Positions 31,905 to 43,345 of a stretch of DNA of 64,000 bases are shown one piece after another. The position numbers and the translations under genes are program-made. Origin of the DNA: Chaetoderma sp. LZ-2023a (taxonomy: Eukaryota > Mollusca > Caudofoveata > Chaetodermatida > Chaetodermatidae); the NCBI GenBank assembly GCA_034401795.1, contig CM067367.1:29160690-29224689 (forward strand), in the 5' to 3' direction. Positions within the stretch are counted from its first letter, which is position 1. Every line of letters starts with the position of its first letter. Under the pieces are notes generated by a model, which saw nothing but the letters and a program-made list of their open reading frames with translations, did not search any database and was not told the DNA's origin.

Positions 31905-32100
31905 AACACGGCAAAGGCAGATTCGGGCCGGCTTGATCAATGAATGGTTAATGGTCAAATTTGGTAGAGATAATCAAACATTTACTCATTGAATGTCCAT
32001 TGGCTAGCCATTGAGAGGTTGTTTTTCATTATTTACCACCAGCCGGCATATGAACATTCCACAAAACCATTGCAGATGCCCCGTTTGGCCCGCTTAACCA
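31905..32100. mobile_element. Family A remnant
   Basis: GATCAATGAATGGTTAATGG, GAATGTCCATTGGCTAGCC and CATTATTTACCACCAG are left-arm pieces. The right outer part GCAGATGCCCCGTTTGGCC leads to ACCATTAACCC. Confidence 0.55.
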
Positions 32101-32304
32101 TTAACCCTTTCACCGATGAATTCCCCATATCTCATAATTAAGGTAACCATACAGGAAAACCGTTGAATATTTTGAAATTAATTTGACTGGAAGCCGGTGC
32201 TGCCGAAGGCAGCAACGGCTTCTAGTCAAATTAATTTCAAAATATTCAACAGAAAATGTCGCAAAGAATATACTCTTTCTCGGGTTTCTCAGTTAAAGGG
32301 CTAA
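32101..32304. mobile_element. Family H MITE, best copy, TTAA start
   Basis: TTAA (32101) CCCTTTCACCGATG starts it and GTTAAAGGGCTAA ends it. The stem CCGTTGAATATTTTGAAATT with GACTGGAAGCCGGTGCTGCC pairs across CGAAGG with its near-perfect complement. Confidence 0.88.
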
Positions 32305-32715
32305 ATGTCTAACCAAAATTGGTTCCCAGGCTACCCTTATATTCCCTATATGCCAGAGGCCTGCTTGTATGAATGATATGGAACTAGGCGCCATTTTAAG
32401 ATTTCAGAGGATTAAAACATTAAGTATTATTTCATTATACCTAGATCATCATACTCACTATATGGAAATACTCTCTGTTCTTTCTGAAGCAATCACATGA
32501 CACTACCAATTAATCTACTGTATGATGACGGTAACGGCGACGACAACAATGATGTCACCACTTCCCAAGCTGCATAAGAATGAATTTTTTTTTTTTAATA
32601 TTTTCGATAACATTAGTACTTAGTAACCAAATACTAAATATTCTAATGCATACATGTAGTTCACCAGCTTTCAACCATAGATAACTCTTACAGTACCTGA
32701 TAATGTATGATATAA
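32305..32715. other. No gene seen
   Basis: Contains a T9 run and ordinary AT-rich DNA. Confidence 0.4.
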
Positions 32716-32716
32716 A

Positions 32717-32955
32717 TTAGCCATTTAACCCTTTAACACCTATACAAGCCAAAAACGACTTCTGCAGTGCTCTTGAGAAATGTCCATTTGCAGACCAAGA
32801 AGACTATTTTTGAAAATTTACCAATGGAATGACTGGCTCGATAATCGAGCCAGTCATTCCAGTGATAAATTTTCAAAAATAGTCTTCTTGGTCTGCAAAT
32901 GGACATTTTCTATGACAAAATTGGAATTTTCTTGAACAAATTCGAGGGTTAAAGG
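32717..32955. mobile_element. Family A1 MITE, near perfect
   Basis: TTAACCCTTTAACACCTATA..ATTCGAGGGTTAAAGG bracket it. The stem GTCCATTTGCAGACCAAG to GGCTCGATAATCGAGCC is almost perfectly paired; the centre is GATAATC. Confidence 0.88.
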
Positions 32956-32956
32956 T

Positions 32957-33165
32957 CATAAAGGATTAACTGGCAAGTTGTCAAGACAACCAAAACAACA
33001 CTCTCCAATGATCTTGAGGAATGTCCATGTGCAGTTCAAGGGAAGACAATTTTTTCAAAATTTACCACCAGGAATGACTGACTGGCTCCTTCAAAAATAA
33101 AGAATATGAGGAAACATCTAAATTTTCTAGACCAATCTTGGTCATTAAAGGGCTAAAATACAAGG
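32957..33165. mobile_element. Family A2 MITE, right core deleted
   Basis: AACTGGCAAGTTGTCAAGAC, CCACCAGGAATGACTGACTG, then ACCAATCTTGGTCATTAAAG. It abuts the previous copy. Confidence 0.7.
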
Positions 33166-33314
33166 CAACGGTATAGAAAGTTTGAAAATACTTTGACTGC
33201 CCAAGAGAGCAACAACTCCCAGTTGAAATTGGTTTCAAAATATTCAACAGAAAAATTCTTACAATGTTAAGAACATGGTGTACCTGGATTCTGGTCTGTA
33301 GGGTTGAAAGGGTT
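33166..33314. mobile_element. Family H-type MITE, shortened
   Basis: AAGTTTGAAAATACTTTGAC, AGAGAGCAACAACTCCCAG and TTGGTTTCAAAATATTCAAC. The end TAGGGTTGAAAGGGTTAA lies against the next element. Confidence 0.65.
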
Positions 33315-33547
33315 AATGGCTTAACCCCTATGGTGAAATTTGTTCAAGAAAATAAAAATATCTGCTTACTGAATGTCCATTTGCAGGCCAAGAGAAGAGT
33401 ATTTTTGGAACTGTACCACTGGAATGACTGGCTCGGTTACTGAGCCAGTCATTCTAGTGGTAAATTTTGAAAAATACTCTTCTCTAGGCCTGAAAATGGT
33501 CATTCCTCAGGACCACTGCTTGGCCAGCTTCATCATGAAAGGATTAA
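33315..33547. mobile_element. Family A2 MITE, reverse orientation
   Basis: It begins CTTAACCCCTATGGTGAAAT. The core CCACTGGAATGACTGGCTCGG faces CTGAGCCAGTCATTCTAGTG. It ends CAGCTTCATCATGAAAGGATTAA. Confidence 0.8.
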
Positions 33548-33779
33548 ACGATAAAACAAATGCCAACCATCTTCACACCAGTACAACTGACGTGTTTATG
33601 AACAGAAATTGCTACCACGTATGGCGGTATGTCACGATGCATTGGCTATTTTATTCTGGTCACTAATATATTTATGCAATACTAGCGGTCAAGTAACGGT
33701 CATCTATGCGTAATTAGCCATTGGTAATTCTGACATTGACATTCTTCTATCTACAACCATAACATAATCACTCTTCATA

Positions 33780-34200
33780 CATGTGCATAAACATACTCCC
33801 ACATCCCAACATACAATACTTATGCCGATACATTCACCTCGCTCCACCAATACACAAGCATGCAAACACACTCACGTACGCATACTGTGCAGACGGACGG
33901 ACAGATGGACAGACAGACCTGCATGCGATACCTATTCCACTTACAGGGTGACACATACATGGACGCACGCACATGGACAGTTACATGCGCACATGCACAT
34001 GACGCGCACACATGCATACCATACACACACGCACATACACATAGAAATGAACATGCACATACACAGACAAACACACACGCACGCACACACGCACGCACAC
34101 ACGCATACACATACACGAATGCATGCACAAATACCCATGCATGCATTCACACGCACATCTATATGCAGACACCTAAAGTATGTACAGATATAACACACAG
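33780..34200. repeat. CA/GCAC-rich low-complexity DNA
   Basis: Irregular ACACACGCACGC, CATGCACA and GACAGACA runs. Overlapping frames on both strands, rich in His/Thr or Cys/Val, reflect composition only. Confidence 0.9.
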
Positions 34201-35377
34201 TCAGGCTCTTTTACAAAGATCATGACGACGTCTGCATTAGCAGTCAATGCAAAGTCGAGAGTTGATATGTTTTGACCTGACCCTGGTCCTAGATGCAGTT
34301 CCGTGTACTAGAACATACTGCATAATAACATAGCATCATTAGATGATTGATGAGCCAAAGAGGATGAATCAGATTCTCATTTTCATTACAACAGAATTGC
34401 AATCTTTTGTTTCTATACATCGCATCGCGTCGTGCTCAGCAAGAAACAAATTTAATCAAAAAAGCTACTCTACCATGCGTGTCTGTCTGAGCTGCACGAG
34501 TTCTGCCTGTTTGTTTGGTAATTATTTTTCGATGGTGAGAGGCGGGAATGGCGTAATTATTCGCTACCTCGTGGCAGCGTGCATCCTCTCTCTGTACCCA
34601 TCTTAGCTGCTTGTCTAATTTCATATCCCATTTGTTGGCTATATAATGGAGGTAGCAGAGGTTTGCGTAAGGTTTCGAACTACATTAACTAACAACGCGA
34701 GATTAATACTTCATTTTAATCAGCCATTGATCAACCGCTATAACGAACGATCCAAAATTAGGATCTTGTCAGTCCACCCGGATAAACAAACGAGCTACGC
34801 AATGAGGAGGCACCGAGTAGGAAACCGGGCCAAAGGCTATATAATAAGCGACAGCTAATGGCATACCCAGCGGCTAAGTTTAGTTGTCAAGCATAAGCAA
34901 AGGTCGCTGGCATGACGATAGCCAATCAGAGCATTAATGGCCTACACTCTAATTACTGGTGCAATTTGTTATGGACAAAAAAAGCTTCCGGACAAAGTCA
35001 TACCCACGTCATGAAATTATCAGCAGAAATCGAAGGGAAAATGTGCCGCCTGGAGGTATGCAGTGCGTTTTTTATGTAATTATCTTCGCGATCCCAATTT
35101 TTGGTGTTTATCTAATCATGGGGTTACAATCTAAGAAGCAGAATTGCATATCTACGTTTATGCCTGCTAGTTCCGCGAAAGCATATTGTTATGTGACAGG
35201 ACATGGTATTAAACAGAGAGCAAAGAATCTAAAACACCGTTATTAAAAACGTAAAACATAATTTCTTCTCTTTGATTAATAACTAGGAATCTTATATAAC
35301 GATGAGGCGATGAGTCCACCACTAGTCTTCTCTTTATTTAACTGTCTGCCGGCTGAATTTCTGCAGATTACATTTTG
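34201..35377. other. Largest repeat-poor island (about 1.2 kb), no gene supported
   Basis: No MITE or array. Plus-strand frames of 87 codons (34343), 70 (34646) and 95 (34959, one hydrophobic stretch FYVIIFAIPIFGVYLI) match no family known to me. CTATATAATGGAGG (34640) and GCTATATAATAAGC (34843) are TATA-like. Plausible but unproven site for regulatory DNA or a small exon. Confidence 0.4.
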
Positions 35378-35500
35378 TTTAACTCTGGACATACTGAATA
35401 TTTTGAAAACAATTTGACTGAAAGTTGTTGGTGGCTAAGCCACCAACAACTTTCAGTCAAATCATTTTCAAAATATTCAACAGGTCCAGAGTTATTTCGC
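35378..35500. mobile_element. Family B palindrome with a distinctive centre and extra outer inverted repeat
   Basis: TTAACTCTGGACATACTGAA and CAACAGGTCCAGAGTTA are outer inverted ends. The centre GAAAGTTGTTGGTGGCTAAG pairs perfectly with CCACCAACAACTTTC, a shared departure from the GTTGCTGCC consensus. It resembles the unit amplified at 6959. Confidence 0.8.
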
Positions 35501-35904
35501 ATTGAAATTATTGTCCGATGGCTTGCAGCTGTCCCCCAGTTAATAACTACATGTAGGCTTCTGCCAAGCTCTTCTCTTCCGTTATCCCATAGATTAATAA
35601 TATCAAACAGATCGGAAATAACTTAAAGGCCATCACAAACGAGAATGATATTTTTTTAAACGCCAAAAAATAAAAGGTTTTATCATATTTTAGAAATTAA
35701 AATTACGTTGACAGACTCACAAACGCTATCACAGTTAAAATTTAAACAGTCAGAGTCATGAAATTTGACATACCAGAAAATTCACGGTATGACGTCATCG
35801 TGTGTATTGTCAACAAGATTACGCCACTCATGCTTTCACATTACACCAAAAACTGGAGTGTAATACAGTTACCAAGCAGGACATTAGCTCTGATCCAAAT
35901 TCTA
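35501..35904. other. No gene seen
   Basis: AT-rich; contains TGACGTCA at 35790 outside any recognised family C copy. Confidence 0.4.
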
Positions 35905-36148
35905 TTTGAACCCTTTAACACTCATATCAGCCAAAAAATGGCTTCTGCAGTGGTCTTGAGAAATGTTTATTTGCATACCAAGAGAAGACTATTTTTGAAA
36001 ATTTACCACTGGAATGACTGGCTCGATAACCGAGCCAGTCATTCCAGTGGTAAATTGTCAAAAATAGTCTTCTCTTGGTCTGCAAATAGACATTTTCTAA
36101 GAGAAAAATTTAAATTTGCATGAATCAATCCGAGGGGTAAAGGATTAA
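35905..36148. mobile_element. Family A1 MITE
   Basis: CCCTTTAACACTCATATCAG starts it. The core CCACTGGAATGACTGGCTCG is perfectly paired. It ends ATCCGAGGGGTAAAGGATTAA. Confidence 0.86.
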
Positions 36149-36632
36149 TAGACAGTAGTGCTCATCTTGTATCTCATCAACATTGTGTGATTTGAATGAG
36201 TTGTTGCAACCAAGCTATCAATCATCAACAACAACATATTATTCACACGATGGCGTCATACCGCAACAATCATTCACGCGAAGACGTCACTCCATGATTC
36301 TCATAAGAAATTACTTTCGGTGGTGAAATTTACTATTAAGGAATTCGAAAATATGCAAACAATATATGTTATTATTTTTACATCATACAAAAACATAATT
36401 TTACGTGTGTTTGGCCATTTTCCGTTAGTGTTCCCCTTTAACATGTTTCCGGCGTAAGAATGGCCGAAAGAAAAAAGAGGAACTGTCAGAGAAAGAGTAG
36501 GAACCTACCATATCAAAAGAAAATCATCTATTTTGGGCCTTTCAGACAGAACTGACATTGTATTTTTTTTTTTTTTTTCAAAAGGAGGAAAGAGGAAGAC
36601 TCTCATCCCTGCCGTTTCCAAACTATACTAAA
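36149..36632. other. No gene seen; T16 run
   Basis: A poly-T tract lies at about 36562-36579. No repeat family recognised. Confidence 0.4.
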
Positions 36633-36785
36633 CCGGACTGTGAAATATTTTGAACATAGTTGATTTGGAAGCGCTTCCAATCTAAAATACGTTCAAAATA
36701 TTCAAGAGACCATTAGTTAGAATTGGGTCAAACATTTTGTAGTAACACAGTTTTTGTTTTGGAAACATGTTAACTTATTTACATC
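36633..36785. mobile_element. B2 MITE with short centre
   Basis: GTGAAATATTTTGAACATAG, GATTTGGAAGCGCTTCCAAT and ACGTTCAAAATATTCAAGAG. TTTTGGAAACATGTTAACTT is the flank. Confidence 0.75.
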
Positions 36786-36924
36786 ATATTTCAAATTCCT
36801 ACATTCCATTACATTTCAGATTTCATACGATAACTGGTACTCATTGTTAAAACAATGTTACTGCCTTAGACAACAACAGCTTTCTGCAACATTCTTTCTA
36901 TAAAGGTCACATGTTTACTGACTC

Positions 36925-37095
36925 AGTCATGTTAAACATTTAATTGCCAAAACTAATCTATAAAAATCTTTAGTTTTTGTTCATTGAATATCCATTTACA
37001 AGCCAAAATAAGACTATTTTCGAAAGTCTACCATTGCAATGGCTGGCTCGATAACCAAGACAGTCATTTCAATGCTAAATTTTCAAAAAGAATGC
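36925..37095. mobile_element. Family A2 MITE, diverged with some arm-matched change
   Basis: The left core CTACCATTGCAATGGCTGGC and right core GACAGTCATTTCAATGCTAA both have T for the C of consensus CACTGG. Confidence 0.65.
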
Positions 37096-37269
37096 TAACA
37101 CCTTATAGGCCTCAATAAAATGGATGTATTACTAAATTATAGTATTCTAATGGAGGTATTTGCACCTACAGTAAGTAGTTACAATACAATTTCCAAAAGC
37201 CTTTTGACCGCACTTCCTTGACCCGACCCCAAAGCTTCTGACCACACAAATGTTACAAATATTCTAATA

Positions 37270-37508
37270 TTGACCCTTTAAGCCTGGACTTTATTCCAGA
37301 AATTTTAATTTTCTTATAGAAAATGCCCATTTGCAGACCCAGAGAAGACTATTTTTGAAAAGTTACCAATGGAATGACTGGTTCGGTTATAACCGAGCCA
37401 GTCATTCCAGTGGTAAATTTTCTAAAATAGTCTTCTTTTGGTCTGCAAATGTACATTTCTCAAGACCACTGCAGAAGCGGGTTTTGGCTGATATTAGTGT
37501 TAAAGGGT
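37270..37508. mobile_element. Family A1 MITE
   Basis: Core CCAATGGAATGACTGGTTCGG, then ATAACCGAGCCAGTCATTCC. Ends GGCTGATATTAGTGTTAAAGGGTTAA. Confidence 0.8.
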
Positions 37509-38203
37509 TAAAAGATAGATTTCAAAACTTTATACTACGAATGATGTCGATTGCATCTCTGCATTAAATCGAACACATCTGTTAAGTTTCATTAAAATCT
37601 GAAGAGGCATTGTTAACTAATAAGTGATATGACAAGCTTTAACAAAAATGATTCTCCTACGCCGTCTCCGGATGTACAATTCCATAATCTCGATTCCCAT
37701 ATGGAGCGAGACAAAAATAGTCATCTCTTGGCATACAAAAGGACAAATCTCAAGTTGAATGCAGAGGCTGTTTTGAGATGCCTTGACCAGTAACCAGTTA
37801 AAAGAACTTAAGTTCTACGCATATATTGTCACAGTTTGTATGTTTCTTCAGGAGAGATAACTCTGGCAAACATTACCATATTTTCGCTGAAATGTATGCG
37901 CTACCATGTTCTAACAAGGTACTCATGAACCAATTCAGAAAAGAATCCATAAATGTGCTTTAGAATTATAATCCGAAAACTAGATTGCCAATGAATGTTA
38001 CCTTATTTTTTGTTGAAAAACCAAGGATTGTATGCTTTTAAAAGGTTTACAATCAATTCAAACTTATACCGGGGTACATTACTTAAGTTAGCTGTCAAAC
38101 TTCGAAACATGGATTCTTCTTGGGAAATGGTCAAGCCAGCCAAAAAAGGTTTAGACTACAGTGGTCTTGAGGCATGCAGTAAAACGGTCAAGGAAATGCT
38201 GCC
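37509..38203. repeat. Remnants of repeat L and family A, otherwise unique
   Basis: CACATCTGTTAAGTTTCATT (37577) is an L fragment. AAAAATAGTCATCTCTTGG..GCAGAGGCTGTTTTGAG (37712-37780) is a family A outer arm. GAGAGATAACTCTGG is a mollusc-repeat motif. Confidence 0.45.
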
Positions 38204-38433
38204 TTAACTCTTTAAAACTCATATCAGCCAAAAATGGCTTCTGCAGTGGTCTTGAGAAATGTCCATTTGCAGACCAAGAGAAGCCTATTTTTGAAAATTT
38301 ACCACTGGAATGACTGGCTCGATAACCGAGCCAGTCATTCCAGTGGTAAATTTTCAAAAATAGGCTTCTCTTGGTCTGCAAATGGACATTTTCTATGAGA
38401 ATTTTAATTTTCTGGAAGAAATTCGAGGGTTAA
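38204..38433. mobile_element. Family A1 MITE with a perfect 63-bp hairpin
   Basis: TTAA at 38204 and 38430 flank CTCTTTAAAACTC and CGAGGG ends. The arms 38259-38321 and 38327-38389 are perfect complements around ATAAC. Both arms carry AAGCCTATT/AATAGGCTT where most copies have AAGACTATT, so the arms agree with each other more than with the family. Confidence 0.93.
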
Positions 38434-38782
38434 ATGCATTCATAAATTTAGGATCATTAAGGCAACATCTCAGAGCATCAAGGTAGATCATGGCTCCAGA
38501 TGAAGAGAATGAATGCAACAATCGAAGTACTCAAGCAATAAGGATCACGAATCCACTTATTTCCCTTGTAGATGTACAGTAACATTACAGTCAGAGGTTC
38601 TTCAGTGTTGCTAGATCTAGAGAAGGATAACTCTGTACATGCCATTGGGAAACCTTACCTCTCAGTATTGAGTATGATGGGTGCCAAGAAAATATTAGAG
38701 GGGATGTAACATAGCTGTCGCCTTAAATATTTGGCAAAATTGAGGAGATTTAAGGCAAGAGGAATGGGCATGCACGGCAATG
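38434..38782. other. No gene seen
   Basis: Apparently unique. No element recognised. Confidence 0.4.
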
Positions 38783-39143
38783 GATGAATACAGTGCTAGC
38801 TATGCCCCATGCACCTATCTCTAGCTAAGCTCCACCCACGCTTTACCTGTTGGGATCAATCAATTCCTGCAAACATACACATTTTCAGAAAGCTATACAG
38901 GTACATGTAAGCTGTTGAATATTTTAAAACTAATTTGACTGGGTGCTGTCGCTGCCATATGTCAAATTAGTTTTAAAATATTCAAAAGAATGGACATACA
39001 ATTCGTACAACTTGACGGATTATTAAGCATCTATGACGGACTTAATCACATCATCCATTACGTCATTGATTATGATGTCCGCCTACATGTGACGTAGTAG
39101 ATTATGACGTCATATGATTGACTGAGAGACTGGATTCCTCTAT
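38783..39143. mobile_element. Family C MITE, complete
   Basis: GCTAGCTATGCCCCATGCAC starts the C body. The core 38911-38982 has GCTGTTGAATATTTTAAAAC and AGTTTTAAAATATTCAAAAG, with AAAAC/GTTTT shared by both arms. TGACGTCA lies at 39105. The end is GAGACTGGATTCCTCTATTG. Confidence 0.82.
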
Positions 39144-39194
39144 TGCATCAGTTGCTTTGGTTTAATTCGAGGCATCGTATCCATTTTAAGGTCA

Positions 39195-39290
39195 TGAACA
39201 CCATTTTAAAAATTTACCACTGGAATGACTGGCTTGAAAACCGAGTGTGTGATAAATCGTCAAAAGTAGTCTTGGACTTGGAAACTGTCA
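39195..39290. mobile_element. Family A core fragment
   Basis: CCACTGGAATGACTGGCTTG then GATAAATCGTCAAAAGTAG: the right core is deleted. Confidence 0.6.
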
Positions 39291-39892
39291 AGGAAAGCAG
39301 TAGACATAAAATGGCAATAATGACAGATGCACATGAGGCCAGAAAACATGTTTGGCTGGAAACAAATATTTAATAGCCTACGAATAATTACAAGTTTGTA
39401 CATGACTTGTCAAATTCTGTATTACTCCGAAGACAAAAAAAATTATTACAAATGCATCTTAATTTCCCAGGACGCATCTGCAGATATGGCCTAAGGATTC
39501 AATGACGGCCATGATCATTTTGTTCTGGGCCACGGCATTACGACCAACACTACAGCACCCTCGATCTTTGGAATTACCAATTTCTCACAGAAAAACACGG
39601 TCTATCATTCTATAATCCTATTGCTAATCTCATTTGTACGTGAAAACGTCAGAATGAAGGTCGCAGTCATAATTCCGTCAATTTGACGAAAACTGACGTT
39701 CCTTGTAGCAAATCAATACCCATGGGTCAGACAGGGTCGAATAAAGAGATGACTGCTTTTGATTAAGCGGCCCACCCCCGTGCCCACCTCCTTATGTTCA
39801 TGTATAATTATGCCTCTCGATGCTGAGACAATCCCGTTACACTGGTAAAACAAAGTTGCCATTGATATGATGATAATCATAAAGATTTCTCA
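39291..39892. other. Repeat-poor island
   Basis: No recognised repeat or gene. The sequence is more mixed in composition than its AT-rich surroundings. Confidence 0.35.
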
Positions 39893-41253
39893 ACAACAAT
39901 GTGACAGTGGCGGTATCGGACTGATTATAATACAACTCAGAAACAATGTGACCGTGGTGGTATCGGACTGATTATAATACAACTCAGAAACAATGTGACA
40001 GTGGCGGTATCGGACTGATTATAATACAACTCAGAAATAATGTGACAGTGGCGGTATCGGACTGATTATAATACAACTCAGAAATAATGTGACAGTATCG
40101 GACTGATTATAATACAACTTAGAAATAATGTGACAGTGGCGGTATCGGACTGATTATAATACAACTCAGAAACAATGTGACAGTGGCGGTATCGGACTGA
40201 TTATAATACAACTCAGAAACAATGTGACAGTGGCGGTATCGGACTAATTATAATACAACTCAGAAACAATGTGACAGTGGCGGTATTGGACAGATTATAA
40301 TACAACTCAGAAACAATGTGACAGTGGCGGTATCGGACTGATTATAATACAACTCAGAAACAATGTGACAGTGGCGGTATCGGACTGATTATAATATAAC
40401 TCAGAAACAATGTGACAGTGGCGGTATCGGACTGATTATAATACAACTCAGAAACAATGTGACAGTGGCGGTATCGGACAGATTATAATACAACTCAGAA
40501 ACAATGTGACAGTGGCGGTATCGGACTGATTATAATACAACTCAGAAATAATGTGACAGTATCGGACTGATTATAATACAACTTAGAAATAATGTGACAG
40601 TGGCGGTATCGGACTGATTATAATACAACTCAGAAACAATGTGACAGTGGCGGTATCGGACTGATTATAATACAACTCAGAAACAATGTGACAGTGGCGG
40701 TATCGGACTGATTATAATACAACTCAGAAACAATGTGACAGTGGCGGTATCGGACTGATTATAATACAACTCAGAAACAATGTGACAGTGGCAGTATCGG
40801 ACTGATTATAATACAACTCAGCAACAATGTGACAGTGGCGGTATCGGACTGATTATAATACAACTCAGAAACAATGTGACAGTGGCGGTATCGGACTGAT
40901 TATAATACAACTCAGAAACAATGTGACAGTGGCGGTATCGGACAGATTATAATACAACTCAGAAACAATGTGACAGTGGCGGTATCGGACTGATTATAAT
41001 ACAACTCAGAAACAATGTGACAGTGGCGGTATCGGACTGATTATAATACAACTCAGAAACAACGTGACAGTGGCGGTATCGGACTGATTATAATACAACT
41101 CAGAAACAACGTGACAGTGGCGGTATCGGACTGATTATAATACAACTCAGAAATAACGTGACAGTGGCGGTATCGGACTGATTATAATACAACTCAGAAA
41201 CAACGTGACAGTGGCGGTATCGGACTGATTATAATACAACTCAGAAATAATGT
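39893..41253. repeat. 47-bp satellite array, about 29 units
   Basis: The unit begins ACAGTGGCGGTATCGGACTG and ends AACTCAGAAACAATGTG. Two units lack 6 bp (GACAGTATCGG at 40091 and 40555). A T-to-A variant (GGACAGATT) recurs at 40477 and 40941. Both pairs are exactly 464 bp apart, showing a 10-unit block duplication. AACGTG variants cluster in the last units. Confidence 0.97.
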
Positions 41254-41398
41254 AACATGTTTCCAAAACAAAATAGAATGTTCCGTTGAATATTTTGAAC
41301 ATAATTGGATTGGAAGACATTATGTTCAAAATATTCAATGGAACATTTTTTATATTGTGTTCAAAATTGTACTAATTAACATGTTTCTGTTTGTTACC
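41254..41398. mobile_element. B2 palindromic MITE beside the satellite
   Basis: AACATGTTTCCAAAACAAAA, CCGTTGAATATTTTGAACAT and TTATGTTCAAAATATTCAAT. The centre is shortened to AAGACATTATG. Confidence 0.75.
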
Positions 41399-42215
41399 CT
41401 CGCCCTGTAAGTGGAAGACATTATTGTAATCGGGTCTGTCTGTGTGTTGCGCGCGTGCGTGCGTGCGTGTGCGCACATCTGTGTCTGTCTGTCCATTTGT
41501 ACCTGTATGTCAAGAACTATTGATCCGATTTGGCTCAAATTTTACCGTGTACGAGGATTCCCAGACTTTGGCCATATTGCGGATAAAATAAGCCGGATCC
41601 AGATAGGATCAAATTAGGGATCTATGCATATCTACTCGTCCAATTTTGTTCAAATTTGAACAGGACAAAGGGTGCGACCATAAAGGAGTTCTCAACCTTT
41701 CGTGTGATCTGAAGAAATCCGAAAATTCCGATAAAAATCCAGAATATCTGAATTCATCTTACAATGTGACATGAGCTCCACAAACGGCTCCCGCCATGAT
41801 GACAAACCAATGAAAAAGAACTTTCAGAAAGTAGCGATTTCTTCCTGCAGACCCAGACCAGTAATCCTATGAAGTTTCAAAGAGATCCGCTAAACAGTCA
41901 TGGAGTTATCATCTGTAAACAAATTTTCAAGATGGCCACTGGTGGCTGGTGGGCATTTTGGATTTCAGATCACCCACAATTTCGATAAGTTTCTTCCTGA
42001 GGCCTAGTCCAGTCATCCTACGAAGTTTCAAAGCGATCCGCTAAACAAAGACGGAGTTACCGTACGAAAATCAATTTTCAAGATGGCCTCCCTTGTATGG
42101 TGGCCATCTTGGATTTCAGATTATCATCAATTTCGATAGGTTTCTTTTCCAGAGGTAGTCCAACCATCCTATGAAGTTTCAAAGCGAGCCAATAAACGTT
42201 AACGCCCCCACCCTC

Positions 42216-42287
<72 letters not shown>

Positions 42288-42290
42288 ACA

Positions 42291-42345
<55 letters not shown>

Positions 42346-42360
42346 ACCCGGGATAATATT
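41399..42360. repeat. Dispersed repeat E with AAGATGGCC blocks
   Basis: It starts with a GCGTGCGTGCG..TCTGTCTGTCC tract and GATCCGATTTGGCTCAAATT. Repeating blocks hold CAAGATGGCCACTGGTGGC and GATTTCAGAT(C/T)A. Related sequences occur at 50055 and 60720. Confidence 0.75.
42216..42342. repeat. (CA)n microsatellite
   Basis: About 125 bp of CA with two CACCACA interruptions near 42284 and 42296. Confidence 0.97.
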
Positions 42361-42487
42361 TGCTTGTAAATTGACACTCATTTTAAGAATCTTATTTTTT
42401 TTAACAAAAAGTTCAGAAATCCATCTTGACTCATGTACTTTTCAAAGTTTTGCAAAAACATATAGGTTTCTTTTTACAGATTTTTAC

Positions 42488-42630
42488 TTAACCCTTTAAA
42501 ACTTAAATTTGTTTTGATTCAAAATGTATATTTGCAGACCATTTTTGAGAATTAACCACCGGAATGACTGGCTCGGTTATCGAGCAGAAGCCGTTTTTGG
42601 CCGATTTGTGGGTTTTAAAGGCTTAAATTA
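42488..42630. mobile_element. Family A MITE, centre and right core deleted
   Basis: TTAACCCTTTAAAACTTAAA, then CCACCGGAATGACTGGCTCGG, jumping to AGAAGCCGTTTTTGGCCG. A further left-end scrap is at 42718-42760. Confidence 0.65.
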
Positions 42631-42904
42631 TATTTAAGCATTTTCAAGTAAATTTGATAAATATAACCAAGCACTTTTAAGGGCCTTGAAATAAAAAATC
42701 TGAATTCAAGCATGCATTAACCCATTAACACTTATATCAGCTAAAAACGGCTTCGGAAAAACAAAAATGTACACAAACACACGCATCGGCGGCTTTTTTA
42801 AGTTGTGATTTCCAACAGGAATGCATCAATCTGACGATCAGTTCACATGAATCAATCATATATGTGACATTTCTCACAAAGCTGTATATGACACAACCAA
42901 AATG

Positions 42905-43345
42905 GTCGCAATTGAGGAATCCAGTTTTAGCTACGCCCCCAACATCCCTAGCTAAGCTCCACACATGCTGTTCCTGTGTTGGGATCGATCGATCCCTGAA
43001 TTGCATGCCTATCAATTTCCAGAAAACCATACATGTAAGCTGTTGAATATTTTGATACTAATTTGTCTGGGTGATGTTGCTGCCTATGACAGCAACAGCA
43101 TCCAGTCAAATTAGTTTTAAAATATTCAACAGCATCTTTATTAAATATGATTTTTAAAATTAAATCTAAGCTATTAAACAGCAGACATAGAATTCGTACA
43201 ACAACGCTTAGTTAGTCATCAATTAAGCATTCGTGATGAACTTATCTATGTTATTCATGATGTCATTGTTTATGACATCATCCTACAAGTCACGTAGTTA
43301 ATTATGACATCATATGATTGGTGGTTAAACTGTAACGGTCCATTG
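42905..43345. mobile_element. Family C MITE
   Basis: TTGAGGAATCCAGTTTTAGC and TTAAACTGTAACGGTCCATTG are the ends. The core 43037-43131 has centre GCTGCCTATGACAGCAACAG. The CRE-like sites are decayed (ATGACATCAT). Confidence 0.82.

Noticed and set aside
33781-34225. Overlapping His/Thr- and Cys/Val-rich frames on both strands
   Set aside because: Composition artefact of CA/GCAC low-complexity DNA.
34660-34690. GGTTTCGAACTAC, like a tRNA B box
   Set aside because: No matching A box, acceptor stem or anticodon arm at the right distance.
34959-35246. 95-codon frame with one hydrophobic segment
   Set aside because: The hydrophobic stretch is common in AT-rich random frames and no family was recognised; kept only as an island note.
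39893-41253. CRISPR or centromeric array
   Set aside because: There are no spacers. The 47-bp unit is short and the array is local, so I have no evidence for a centromeric role.
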